NCBI RefSeq assembly: GCF_035989265.1
Contig: NZ_JAYKZX010000003.1
Coordinates: 2,813,501-2,877,500 of the forward strand
Direction: 5' to 3'
DNA length: 64,000 nt
Source of the DNA: Sphingobium sp. HWE2-09
Lineage (GTDB): Bacteria; Pseudomonadota; Alphaproteobacteria; Sphingomonadales; Sphingomonadaceae
Both the position numbers and the translations under genes were made by a program. Under the pieces are notes generated by a model. That model did not search any database. It was given only the letters and a program-made list of their open reading frames with translations, and was not told the origin of the DNA. Shown here piece after piece: positions 26,685 through 36,121 of this stretch. Position 1 is the stretch's first letter; the number at the start of each line of letters is the position of its first letter.

Positions 26685-27651
26685 TGTCGGGCGCATGGCG
26701 GATGGTGGCCCGCAGCCATGGCGGGCCGGAGGTGATCGCGCGCGAGGATTTCGATCCGGGCGTGCCGGGTGAGGGCGAAATACTGATCGCGCAGGATGCG
26801 ATCGGCCTCAACTTCATCGACACCTATTATCGCACCGGACTTTATCCCGCCCCCCTCCCCACCCCCCTGGGGTCGGAAGGCGCGGGCCGGATCGCGGCGG
26901 TCGGCCTTGGCGTCACCGGCTTTGCAGTGGGCGATGCCGTGGGCTGCGCCAGCGGTCTGGGCTCTTATGCCACCCATCGGACCGTATCGGCCGATCGGGT
27001 CGTGCGCATTCCGGACGGCGTATCGACGCAGGACGCCGCCGCGATGATGCTTAAGGGCATGACTGCCTGCTATCTGGCGGAAGATATAGTGGCGTTGAAG
27101 CCGGGACAGGTCGCGCTGGTCCACGCAGCGGCGGGCGGGGTCGGTTCGGTCCTCGTCCCGTGGTTGCGCGACAAGGGTGTGATCGTGATCGCCCATTGCG
27201 GATCGGCGGAGAAAGCGGCGCTGGTCGATGCCGATCACAGCCTGCATGGGTCGTTCGACGATCTGGCGGCGACGGTGCGCAACTTGACCGGCGGTCAGGG
27301 CGTCGATGTGGTGTATGACGGCGTTGGCAAGGATAGCTGGGCCGCGTCGCTCGCCAGCCTCAAGCGGCGCGGGATGATGGTCAGCTATGGCAACGCATCC
27401 GGGGCGGTGCCGCCGGTGAGTTTGCTGGACTTGAGCCGGGGGGATCGCTCTATGTGACCCGGCCGACCCTGTTCGACTATATCGCAACGGCGGAAGAACT
27501 GGCGCATACCGCGGATCGGCTGTTCGACCGGATGCAGCGCGGCGTGGTGAAGGCAGTGATCGGCCAGCGGTTTGCACTGGCGGACGCGGCGCAGGCGCAT
27601 CGGGCGCTGGAGGCGCGGGAAACGACCGGTTCGACGGTTTTAGTGCCGTAG
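26684..27651 (+). pseudogene. Zinc-independent quinone oxidoreductase (Qor-like), frameshifted as sequenced
   Basis: The first frame (26684-27457, 257 residues) is a medium-chain dehydrogenase without zinc ligands. It has GLNFIDTYYRTGLYP, the NADPH-binding VHAAAGGVGSVLVPW and VYDGVGKDSW. It ends early at LLDLSRGDRSM. The missing part (VTRPTLFDYIATAEEL to STVLVP) is read in another frame up to 27651. One extra G in the G6 run at 27438-27443 fuses them into a normal Qor of about 323 residues. If the base really is missing, the protein loses its C-terminal catalytic lobe. Confidence 0.85.
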
Positions 27652-27656
27652 CAACA

Positions 27657-27746
27657 CCCCTGTTCCCCGGCGAAAGCCGGGGTTCAGGGTTTTTTAGCGC
27701 AGCGGTTGGACGCTCTGGACCCCGGCTTTCGCCGGGGAACAAGGGG
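27657..27746. repeat. REPIN-like paired palindrome, GC-rich subfamily copy
   Basis: The arms are CCCCTGTTCCCCGGCGAAAG (then CCGGGGTTCAG) and CTGGACCCCGGCTTTCGCCG (then GGGAACAAGGGG), separated by 27 bases. The design matches the TTCCCGC family: a palindromic arm, a spacer, and an inverted arm. The core, however, is CCCCGGCG-AAA-GCCGGGG. It follows the qor gene directly. Confidence 0.7.
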
Positions 27747-27790
27747 AATTTCGAGCCTTACTTAAAGCCAGCTCGAACGCATGCACAAAC

Positions 27791-27829
27791 AAAAAGGGGG
27801 CGGAACCACGCCGGTTCCGCCCCCTTTTT
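27791..27829. terminator. Bidirectional intrinsic terminator between qor and terC
   Basis: A perfect 17-bp stem pairs 27791-27807 (AAAAAGGGGGCGGAACC) with 27813-27829, with a five-base loop. A and T runs flank the GC stem, so it ends transcripts from both sides. terC is transcribed toward it from the right and qor from the left. Confidence 0.9.
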
Positions 27830-27843
27830 GCGCGTACGACCAA

Positions 27844-28566
27844 TCAGCTAAACAGCGTCAGCACCCCGACATGCTGGTCCACGACACCTTCATAGATCAT
27901 CTTCACCGCAACATAAACGATGACGGCCAGGCCGATATAGGCAATCCAGCGGAAGCGTTCGATATATTTGGCGATGATGTTCGCGGCGATACCCATCAGT
28001 GCGACCGACAGGATCAGCCCGATGATGAGGATGCCGGGGTGATCCTTCGCGGCGCCCGCGACGGCCAGGACATTGTCCAGACTCATACTGACATCGGCGA
28101 CGGCCACGGCCCAGGCCGCGGCGGCGAAGCTCTTGGCGGGGCGCAGGCCCGATATGTCGTCGTCGCTGCTATCGCCGGGCGTTTCCGCGCCCCGCTTGGG
28201 ATGCAATTCGCGCCACATCTTGAAGCTGACCCACAACAGTAGAAGGCCGCCCGCCAGGATCAGGCCCACGACCTGCATCAACTGGCTGACCACCAGCGCA
28301 AAGCCGATCCGCAGCACCAGCGCGGCGATGATGCCGATCAGGATCACCTTTTTGCGCTGCGCGGCAGGCAGCCCTGCCGCCAACGCGCCAACGACGATCG
28401 CATTGTCGCCCGCCAGCAAGATGTCGATCATCAGTACCTGACCGAAGGCGGCAAGCGCACTGGGCGAAGTTATATTGCTGAAATCATTGATGATATGCTG
28501 CCAGATATCGGCAGGAGAGCCGAGGCCCGGAGCCGCGGAGGCGGCGGTGGCGATGAGGTCGATCAT
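27844..28566 (-). CDS. TerC family integral membrane protein
   Basis: This 240-residue inner-membrane protein has about seven membrane segments and the two TerC signatures, ILLAGDNAIVVG and VADVSMSLDNVLAVAG, with acidic residues in the membrane. TerC/YjbE proteins are linked to metal homeostasis, mainly manganese export or metal loading of secreted enzymes. A cytoplasmic loop (KRGAETPGDSSDDDISG) separates the halves. It lies downstream of rho, but a hairpin between them suggests its own promoter. I do not see a yybP-ykoY riboswitch. Confidence 0.88.
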   Translation of the reverse strand: MIDLIATAASAAPGLGSPADIWQHIINDFSNITSPSALAAFGQVLMIDILLAGDNAIVVGALAAGLPAAQRKKVILIGIIAALVLRIGFALVVSQLMQVVGLILAGGLLLLWVSFKMWRELHPKRGAETPGDSSDDDISGLRPAKSFAAAAWAVAVADVSMSLDNVLAVAGAAKDHPGILIIGLILSVALMGIAANIIAKYIERFRWIAYIGLAVIVYVAVKMIYEGVVDQHVGVLTLFS

Positions 28567-28604
28567 GGCGGCCTGCTAACGTCCCTGTCTGTAGGAAAGG
28601 AGAA

Positions 28605-28630
28605 AGCCGGACCATATACATGGCCCGGCT
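28605..28630 (-). terminator. Hairpin downstream of rho
   Basis: A stem of 11 pairs with one mismatch (28605-28615 with 28620-28630) has the T-rich sequence TTTCTCCTTTCC after it on the minus strand. It sits 57 bases after the rho stop and before terC. Confidence 0.6.
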
Positions 28631-28686
28631 GTCGCGGCAAAATTTATGCTGGGCTGGTCCACGATCGGCAGGACCGCGGTCGCCCC

Positions 28687-29943
<1,257 letters not shown>

Positions 29944-30210
29944 TGCGAATCGGTCCGATGGCGAGAGGGTGAAATGGGTCGGAAAAGGGAAGGTTGGCGA
30001 ACCGGGCAGGACGCCGGTCGAGTCCCGTTCCGGATGGACGGGATGAATTGTCTGGCGTGTAGCGATCCGATGATGGGCAAGTCAAGATGCGAACAGAGGG
30101 CGCAGCAGCGGAAAAGCGGCTTTTTGCTGCCAATCCGCGCCCAATGGTGGCGCTGGCGCGACGATGGCCTTCCATGATAGGATCGATGCATAAAAGGAAA
30201 GGATGAGGAT

Positions 30211-31191
30211 ATGGGGCGGCGCGCTGTCTCATGGATGGCGTGGCTGGGGATCGGCCTTGCGATCGGCCGACCGCCCGTGTCTGCCCAGGACGCACCCGCG
30301 ATCCTCGATCCCGACACGCCGCCCGCAGTGGTGCGCACCGGCCCGGCGCTGGACGATCGCGTGACGATTCCCATTTCGATCGACGGCAAGGGGCCGTGGA
30401 ACTTCATCATCGATACCGGATCGCAGCGCACGGTCATCGCGCGCGACCTGGCGGAAAAGCTGGCGCTGCCGTCGCGGGCGAATGTGACGATCATCAGCAT
30501 GACCGGCCGGTCGGAGGCGAGCACCGTCGCGGTGCCGCGGCTGGGCTTTGGCGGCGGCACGATAGACGATATCGAAGCGCCGGTGCTGGAGGGCGAGGAT
30601 CTGGGCGGGCCGGGCCTGCTGGGGCTGGACAGCCTGCACGCCAAAAGGCTGACGCTCAATTTCCGCACCGGGCGGATGGAAATCGCCAATAGCGGGGCGA
30701 CGCGCGCCCGGTCGGTTGATCCGGACACCATCGTGGTGGAGGCGCGGCGCAAGCGCGGGCAACTGATCCTGCTCGATTCCGATGTGAATGGGATGCGCGT
30801 GTCCATCATGCTCGACACCGGCACCAATTTCAGCATCGGCAATCTGGCGTTGCGCGACAAATTGCTGGCGAAGAAGCGTGCACCCGCGATGCTGGAGGCG
30901 ACCTTGACCAGTGTGACCGGCGGTCTGCTGACCGGACAGGTCGGGCGGATCAAGTCGGTGCGGATGGGGCGTGTCAACCTGACCGAGGTGCCGGTGCTGT
31001 TCGCCGACGCCAGTCCCTTTGCTGAACTGGGGATGCAGGACAAACCGGCGCTGCTGCTGGGGATCAGCGCGCTGCGCATCTTCGATCGGGTGGCGATCGA
31101 CTTCGGGCGGGGAAAGGTCGATTTCCTGCTGCCCGACGCCAGCATTGCGGAGACGCTGCGACTGGCGGCCAACGATCAGGCCAAACGCTGA
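30211..31191 (+). CDS. Exported double retropepsin-like aspartic protease
   Basis: The 326-residue protein has an N-terminal signal peptide ending near SAQD. It contains two retropepsin-like segments, each with its own aspartic motif: IIDTGSQRTVI (about residue 67) and MLDTGTNFSIGN (about residue 202), each followed by a hydrophobic glycine turn (GLLGLDSL; LLLGISAL). Retroviral-type proteases carry one DTG per subunit. A tandem pair in one chain resembles a fused dimer, so a periplasmic aspartyl protease is likely. An AAGGAAAGGATGAGG stretch precedes the ATG. Confidence 0.8.
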   Translation: MGRRAVSWMAWLGIGLAIGRPPVSAQDAPAILDPDTPPAVVRTGPALDDRVTIPISIDGKGPWNFIIDTGSQRTVIARDLAEKLALPSRANVTIISMTGRSEASTVAVPRLGFGGGTIDDIEAPVLEGEDLGGPGLLGLDSLHAKRLTLNFRTGRMEIANSGATRARSVDPDTIVVEARRKRGQLILLDSDVNGMRVSIMLDTGTNFSIGNLALRDKLLAKKRAPAMLEATLTSVTGGLLTGQVGRIKSVRMGRVNLTEVPVLFADASPFAELGMQDKPALLLGISALRIFDRVAIDFGRGKVDFLLPDASIAETLRLAANDQAKR

Positions 31192-31237
31192 TTTCCACGC
31201 TGAACATGATAGGACATGAATGAATCCTTATAAATTG

Positions 31238-31269
31238 GGAATATTTCCCGATTTATCGGGAAATATTCC
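31238..31269. promoter_or_regulatory. AT-rich perfect inverted repeat
   Basis: A 14-bp stem, GGAATATTTCCCGA (31238-31251), pairs perfectly with TCGGGAAATATTCC (31256-31269) around a TTTA loop. Each half is itself nearly palindromic. There is no T run after it. It lies between the protease and the small secreted gene and is far richer in A and T than its surroundings. It may be an operator or a terminator. Confidence 0.6.
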
Positions 31270-31398
31270 TGCATAGAAAAGTATGATGGGTGCAAAAGCC
31301 GTGATTTCCTGCGGTTTTTCAAAACTGGCACGGCGCCTGCAATGCTGTCGGCATGATCCACAACGGATCGCCACACATGTTCAGGAAGGACCATCACC

Positions 31399-31662
31399 AT
31401 GAAGACCATCGCTTTCGCCGCCGCTATTGTTGCCGCCAGCGTCGCCGTTTCGGCCGCCAGCACCCCCGCTTTCGCTCAGGCGCATGGCAGCTTCGGCGCC
31501 GCCAAGGTGACCTATGATGCCAAGACCGACCGCTATTGCTTCCGCGAAACCGTCACCGGCTCGCGCATTCCCGTCGCTCAGTGCCGCACGAAGGCCGAAT
31601 GGGCGCAGGACGGCCTGACCATCAGCCACAGCCAAACCCCGGTTCAGATGGCCCGCCGTTGA
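31399..31662 (+). CDS. Small exported protein (87 residues), unknown function
   Basis: A signal peptide (MKTIAFAAAIVAASVAVSAA, cleavage after AFAQ) is followed by a mature part of about 60 residues. This contains the motif DRYCFRETVTGSRIPVAQC, then RTKAEWAQDGLTIS, with two cysteines that could pair. Similar 'CFRETVTGSRIP...C...WA' proteins are frequent in sphingomonads and have no assigned role. GGAAGGA lies nine bases before the ATG. Confidence 0.72.
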   Translation: MKTIAFAAAIVAASVAVSAASTPAFAQAHGSFGAAKVTYDAKTDRYCFRETVTGSRIPVAQCRTKAEWAQDGLTISHSQTPVQMARR

Positions 31663-31705
31663 TGCGGGATGGCCCCGCCCATCCCGATCGGTCCGACCGG
31701 GCCGG

Positions 31706-33820
31706 TCAGGGATTGGGCGTCGGGCGTGTCGAGGGCGGTGGTTGCTGCCGCTGACGATCGCGACCCAGCACATTGTCGATCCATTGCTGGTCGATACGCG
31801 GCGGTTGCGGCCGATCCTGCTGCGGCCGATCTTCGGGATCGACCTCCATCTGCGGATCGTCATCCTGCCTGTCATAGGTGTCGGGGCGTCTGCGCTCGAT
31901 CGGCAGGCCGTTTTCGTCCACCATCATGCCGCTGTCGGCGCCATTGTCTGGATTGCCATAATAGGCTTCGTCGTCCGGTTCCAACTGCCATTCGGGCAGC
32001 GTGACCTGGGTCTCGAATTGCTCGACCGGTCGCTTGGCGACCGCCACCTTCATATAATCGGCAAAGGCGCGCGCGGGCGCACGGCCGCCCTGCAATCCGC
32101 CGACCGCTCTGGCATCGTCCCGGCCCATCCACACGCCGGTGGTGATGCCGCTGGAAAAGCCCAGGAAATAGCCATCCTTGTTGCTGGTCGTGGTGCCGGT
32201 CTTGCCCGCGACCGGGCGACCGATCTGCGCCGCCTTGCCCGTACCGGTGCTGACCGCCGTCTGCATCAGGTCGGTCATGCCCGCCGCGACCCAGGGGGCG
32301 ACCAGTACGCGGCTGGTATCGTCCTGATGGCTGTAGAGCAGGCGGCCGTCGGCGGTCGTCACCTTGGTGATGCCATAGGGCGTCACGGCAATGCCCTTGC
32401 GCGCGATCGAGGCGGCAGCGCGGGTCATGTCGATCAGGCGCACGTCCGATGTACCCAGCACCATGGATGGGTGGGTGTTGACTGGCGTCGTGATGCCGAA
32501 CCGGCGCGCCATGTCGGCGACGGTCGGGAAGCCGACCTCCACGCCCAGCTTCGCCGCGACCGTGTTGATCGAATAGGCAAAGGCGGTGCGGATATCGATA
32601 TCGCCGGAAAAGCGCCCCGAACTGTTGCGCGGCGACCAGCCGTTGATCGTCACCGGCTCGTCGGTCACGCCGGTGTCGGGGGTATAGCCCGCCTCCAGCG
32701 CCGCCATATAGACGAAGATCTTCCACGCCGATCCCGGCTGCCGCGTCGCGGTGGTGGCGCGATTATAGTTGGACGTCACATAATCCAGGCCGCCGACCAT
32801 CGCCCGCACCGCGCCGTCGCGGTCCAGGCTGACCATCGCGCCCTGCGTACCGGCAGGCACATTGGCCTTGATCGCCGCCGTTGCGGCATTCTGCATGCCC
32901 AGGTCGATGGTGGTGTAGACTTCCAGCGGCTCGTTAGGCTCGTCGATCAGCAGGTCGAGCTGGGGCAGCGCCCAGTCGGTGAAATAGCGCACGCTGTTCT
33001 GCGGCGGTTCGGGCGCCATCTTGACGCTGTCGAGATTGGCGTCCGCCCGCTGCGACGCTGTAATGACGTCATTTTGCTGCATCAGGTCCAGCACCACGCC
33101 CGCGCGGCCGATCGCGGCGTCGGCGTCGGCGGTGGGGGAATAGCTGGACGGCGCTTTCACGAGGCCAGCGATGATCGCGGCTTCGGGCAGGTCCAGGCTG
33201 GTGGCAGGATGGCCGAAGAATTTGCGGCTGGCCGCATCGATGCCATAGGCGCCGCCGCCGAAATAGACCTTGTTGAGGTAGAGTTCCAGAATCTGGCGCT
33301 TGGAGAATTTGCGCTCCAACGCGAGCGCCAGCACCATTTCGCGAATCTTGCGGCCGAAACTATAGCTGTTGTTGAGGAAGATGTTGCGCGTCACCTGCTG
33401 GGTGATGGTCGATGCGCCCTGCAACCGCCTGCCCTTGCCGCGATTTTCGATCGCGACCCAGGCGGCGCGCGCCATGCCGACGGGATCGACGCCGGGATGC
33501 AGGTAGAAACGCTTGTCTTCGGTGGACACCATCGCATCGACCATGACTTGCGGAATCTGGTCGTAGCGCATCCATTGGCCGAAACTCGGCCCGAGTGAGA
33601 CGATCACGCTGCCATCGGCGGCATGAACGCGGATCATCTGGCCGTTGGGGGAGGATTTCAGGCTGTCATAGCTGGGTAGCGACTGCATCGCGATCACCAC
33701 CGCGATCACCACCGCCAGCAGCCCGGCCACCGCCGCCGCGAGGCCGATCTTCAGCCCGCGCAGCATCCATGTTTTCGCGCGGCCACGCGGCGCGCCCTTG
33801 CTCTTGCCTGATCCTGCCAT
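31706..33820 (-). CDS. Class A penicillin-binding protein (PBP1-type)
   Basis: This 704-residue bifunctional peptidoglycan synthase has one membrane anchor (about 25-50). The glycosyltransferase domain contains STEDKRFYLHPGVDP, GASTITQQVTRN and RKIREMVLALALERK. The transpeptidase domain has the active-site SxxK in QPGSAWKIF, SxN in YSINTVAAK and KTGTT in AGKTGTTTSNKDG. The C-terminal tail is rich in P, Q and R. It makes and crosslinks glycan strands in the periplasm. Its length is close to that of PBP1b-like proteins, so I do not give a gene symbol. Confidence 0.92.
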   Translation of the reverse strand: MAGSGKSKGAPRGRAKTWMLRGLKIGLAAAVAGLLAVVIAVVIAMQSLPSYDSLKSSPNGQMIRVHAADGSVIVSLGPSFGQWMRYDQIPQVMVDAMVSTEDKRFYLHPGVDPVGMARAAWVAIENRGKGRRLQGASTITQQVTRNIFLNNSYSFGRKIREMVLALALERKFSKRQILELYLNKVYFGGGAYGIDAASRKFFGHPATSLDLPEAAIIAGLVKAPSSYSPTADADAAIGRAGVVLDLMQQNDVITASQRADANLDSVKMAPEPPQNSVRYFTDWALPQLDLLIDEPNEPLEVYTTIDLGMQNAATAAIKANVPAGTQGAMVSLDRDGAVRAMVGGLDYVTSNYNRATTATRQPGSAWKIFVYMAALEAGYTPDTGVTDEPVTINGWSPRNSSGRFSGDIDIRTAFAYSINTVAAKLGVEVGFPTVADMARRFGITTPVNTHPSMVLGTSDVRLIDMTRAAASIARKGIAVTPYGITKVTTADGRLLYSHQDDTSRVLVAPWVAAGMTDLMQTAVSTGTGKAAQIGRPVAGKTGTTTSNKDGYFLGFSSGITTGVWMGRDDARAVGGLQGGRAPARAFADYMKVAVAKRPVEQFETQVTLPEWQLEPDDEAYYGNPDNGADSGMMVDENGLPIERRRPDTYDRQDDDPQMEVDPEDRPQQDRPQPPRIDQQWIDNVLGRDRQRQQPPPSTRPTPNP

Positions 33821-33950
33821 CTGTGCCGCCCCGGATACGCGCTAATCCCGGCCCCTGCCAGCGCAAATCATGCGTCCGGCGCGGAAAAAGACCGTCGCGC
33901 TCTCCATGGGGACCGGCGCTTTACCGGGGATGAATGGGTTCAAGCAATGC

Positions 33951-33977
33951 CGTGTCCCTGCTCAGGCGGGAACCCCA
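33951..33977. repeat. Degenerate solo REPIN arm
   Basis: CGTGTCCCTGCTCAGGCGGG followed by AACCCCAG resembles one arm of the paired palindromes with several changes and no partner arm. It lies between PBP1 and msrB. Weak evidence on its own. Confidence 0.4.
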
Positions 33978-34003
33978 GCGGACAAATACCGCGCGGTTAA
34001 GGC

Positions 34004-34408
34004 CTACTCCGCCTCGTCGCGCGGTTTGAAGTCCAGGCTGGCGCTGTTCATGCAGTAACGCAGGCCGTTGACGCCGGGACCATCGGGGAAGACATGGCCC
34101 AGATGCCCTTCGCAGGTGGCGCAGCGCACTTCGGTGCGGACCATGCCATGACTGGCGTCGCGAATCTCCTCGACCGCATCGCCATCGACCGGCGCGGTGA
34201 AGCTGGGCCAGCCCGACCCGCTGTCATACTTCTCGTCCGCGTCGAACAATTCCGCGCCGCACCCGGCGCAATAATAGACGCCGTCGGCCTTGTTGCCATT
34301 ATAGGGACCGGTAAAGGCCCGCTCCGTGCCCGCTTCGCGCAGCACATGATATTGTTCGGGGGAAAGGCGTTTCCGCCATTCGGCTTCGCTCAGGTTCAGC
34401 TTGTCCAT
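34004..34408 (-). CDS. msrB: Peptide-methionine (R)-S-oxide reductase
   Basis: The 134-residue MsrB repairs the R form of methionine sulphoxide in proteins. The zinc-binding pairs are CAGC (Cys47, Cys50) and CATC (Cys96, Cys99), and the catalytic cysteine is Cys119 in [10 protein letters not shown]. Other conserved parts are [15 protein letters not shown] and [13 protein letters not shown]. No signal peptide is visible, so it is cytoplasmic. It lies between PBP1 and holA on the same strand. Confidence 0.94.
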   Translation of the reverse strand: MDKLNLSEAEWRKRLSPEQYHVLREAGTERAFTGPYNGNKADGVYYCAGCGAELFDADEKYDSGSGWPSFTAPVDGDAVEEIRDASHGMVRTEVRCATCEGHLGHVFPDGPGVNGLRYCMNSASLDFKPRDEAE

Positions 34409-34453
34409 AGCCGCAATATGGTCTTGCCGTGCACAGGGTTCAAGTCTGCGGAG

Positions 34454-35494
34454 TCAGGCCCGCTCTCGCGCCGCCTGCCGCGCGATCGTCAGCAATTCGT
34501 GGCGGACCATCAGGTCGCCGGTGCCGCGGCCGGACCGGGTGGCGCGCTCCGCTTCCAGCAGGCGTTGCAGCACGCGGGCGATGCCGGGCGCATCCCATTG
34601 CCGCACCTGCCGCGTCACTAGCCCCTTTTCCTTCCAGAACACCGCCTTGCCCGCCGCCTCCACCGCACCGTCCAGGCGCCCGCTGGCGTCGAAATCGGTG
34701 CGGATAGTGGCGATCAGCATCGCCCGGTTGAGCAGCGGACGTATGACCGAAGCCATGGCGGTCCCGGTTTCGCTGAGGCTGGTAAGTTCGCGGTGCATGG
34801 CTTTCAGGTCGCCGCCCAGCACGGCGTTGACCAGCGGGCCGACCTCCGTATCGGGATTGTCGGCCGACAGGGCGTCCAGCGCCTCGGCCGTCGCCTCGCG
34901 CGGCCGGTCCGGCGCGGCGTCGAGATAGAGGATCAGCTTTTCGATCTCGCCGGTCATCAGCGCGCGATCGCCATTGGCGAGGGCGACGATCCGGCGCGCC
35001 AGGTCCGACGACAGCCGCAACCCGCCGTCGCGGGCGATGCCGACGGCGATCTGTTCCGATTCGCGCGCATCGGGCTGGTAGGAGATGCACGCCATTGCCG
35101 CCTTATGATCCAGCGCCAGCTTGACCAGTTTCGACGTGGCCTTGAGCGCACCGGCGACCGCGATCACCGGATTGCCGACCGCTTCGGCTTCCAGCAGGGC
35201 GCTCAGCGCAGGCACCGATTCCTCGCCCATGCCGCTGATGCGGACCCAGCGTTTGTCCCCGAACATGGAGAAGGCGGCGGCTTCGTCGGTCAGGCGGGCG
35301 GGATCGTCGCGCAGGGTCGGCCCATCCAGGTCGACGCGCTCGGCGCCCGGCCCCATAGCGCGCTCCAGCCGACGGCTAAGTGACTGGCTGCCCGCTTCGT
35401 CCGGGCCATAGAGCAGGAAGAAGCGGATGTCCGCTGCCGATGTCTGCCCCGCCGCGTCCAGTGCCCGTTCGATCTGGCCGCGATTGGCCTTCAA
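34454..35494 (-). CDS. holA: DNA polymerase III delta subunit
   Basis: This 346-residue protein is the clamp-loader wrench that opens the beta clamp. Recognisable HolA features are FFLLYGPDEAGSQSLSRRLE in the AAA+-like domain 1, WVRISGMGEESVPALSALLE, and a helical C-terminal domain with RPLLNRAMLIATI. It overlaps lptE by 4 bases. The leuS-lptE-holA order is widely conserved in alphaproteobacteria, often followed directly by parB, which here lies 14 kb away. Confidence 0.93.
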   Translation of the reverse strand: MKANRGQIERALDAAGQTSAADIRFFLLYGPDEAGSQSLSRRLERAMGPGAERVDLDGPTLRDDPARLTDEAAAFSMFGDKRWVRISGMGEESVPALSALLEAEAVGNPVIAVAGALKATSKLVKLALDHKAAMACISYQPDARESEQIAVGIARDGGLRLSSDLARRIVALANGDRALMTGEIEKLILYLDAAPDRPREATAEALDALSADNPDTEVGPLVNAVLGGDLKAMHRELTSLSETGTAMASVIRPLLNRAMLIATIRTDFDASGRLDGAVEAAGKAVFWKEKGLVTRQVRQWDAPGIARVLQRLLEAERATRSGRGTGDLMVRHELLTIARQAARERA

Positions 35495-35991
35495 GGGGTC
35501 GCGGCCTTGCGCGAATAGAGCGCCAGCCGGGTGACGATCTGGTCCGCCACCGTCTGCGACAGCCGTTCCAGCGCCGTGTCTTCGGCCGCGATCGTGGCAT
35601 ATTCGCTCGACGTGACGTCGATGCCCGCGTCCGACCCGGCGGTATCGTCCAGCAGCTGCGCGCCAGTGGTTTCATCGATCAGCTGATAGCGCGCGCGCAG
35701 GGTGCGGCGTTCCCGCGTGATGGCGGCGTCGGCGCGCAGGCCGAAACCGCTGATGTCGTCGTCCAGCTTCACCACCAGCTTGTAGCGCGGACCCGACCCG
35801 CTCTGCATCGCGGCCAGCCGATCGTTGAGCGCGTTGCGCACCAGCCAACCGCCCTTGCCCTCGATCGCGTCGACCGTGACATTGCCCAGTCCCCGCGCCA
35901 CCGGACCCTGCCCGCCCCCGCCATAAACGGGGCGCAACCCGCAGGCGGTCAGGAGCAGCGGAATGGCGAGCAAGGGGAGGATGCGCTTCAT
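35491..35991 (-). CDS. lptE: LPS assembly lipoprotein LptE
   Basis: LptE plugs and assists LptD in the outer membrane. The 166-residue protein starts MKRILPLLAIPLLLTACGLR, with the lipobox LTAC (Cys17). I chose this ATG at 35991 because the longer frame to 36078 runs into a REPIN-like repeat. The mature domain (VYGGGGQGPVARGLGNVTVD) has typical LptE features (NALNDRL, the YKLVVKLD strand). Its end overlaps holA by 4 bases. Confidence 0.88.
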   Translation of the reverse strand: MKRILPLLAIPLLLTACGLRPVYGGGGQGPVARGLGNVTVDAIEGKGGWLVRNALNDRLAAMQSGSGPRYKLVVKLDDDISGFGLRADAAITRERRTLRARYQLIDETTGAQLLDDTAGSDAGIDVTSSEYATIAAEDTALERLSQTVADQIVTRLALYSRKAATP

Positions 35992-36028
35992 GGATCGGAC
36001 CTTAGCATTGTCGGCGCAAAATTGAACC

Positions 36029-36112
36029 GTGCTCCTGCGAAGGCAGGAGCCTGGTCCCACGGCATCGTCAAGACGCATATGCGGGACTAGGCTCCCGCCT
36101 GCGCGGGAGCAC
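36029..36112. repeat. REPIN-like paired palindrome, copy 3
   Basis: GTGCTCCTGCGAAGGCAGGA (then GCCTGGTCCC) is mirrored by GGGACTAGGCTCCCGCCTGC (then GCGGGAGCAC), with 27 bases between. It fills the leuS-lptE gap, starting 38 bases upstream of the lptE start and ending 10 bases from the leuS stop. Confidence 0.75.
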
Positions 36113-36121
36113 GTTAGAGCG

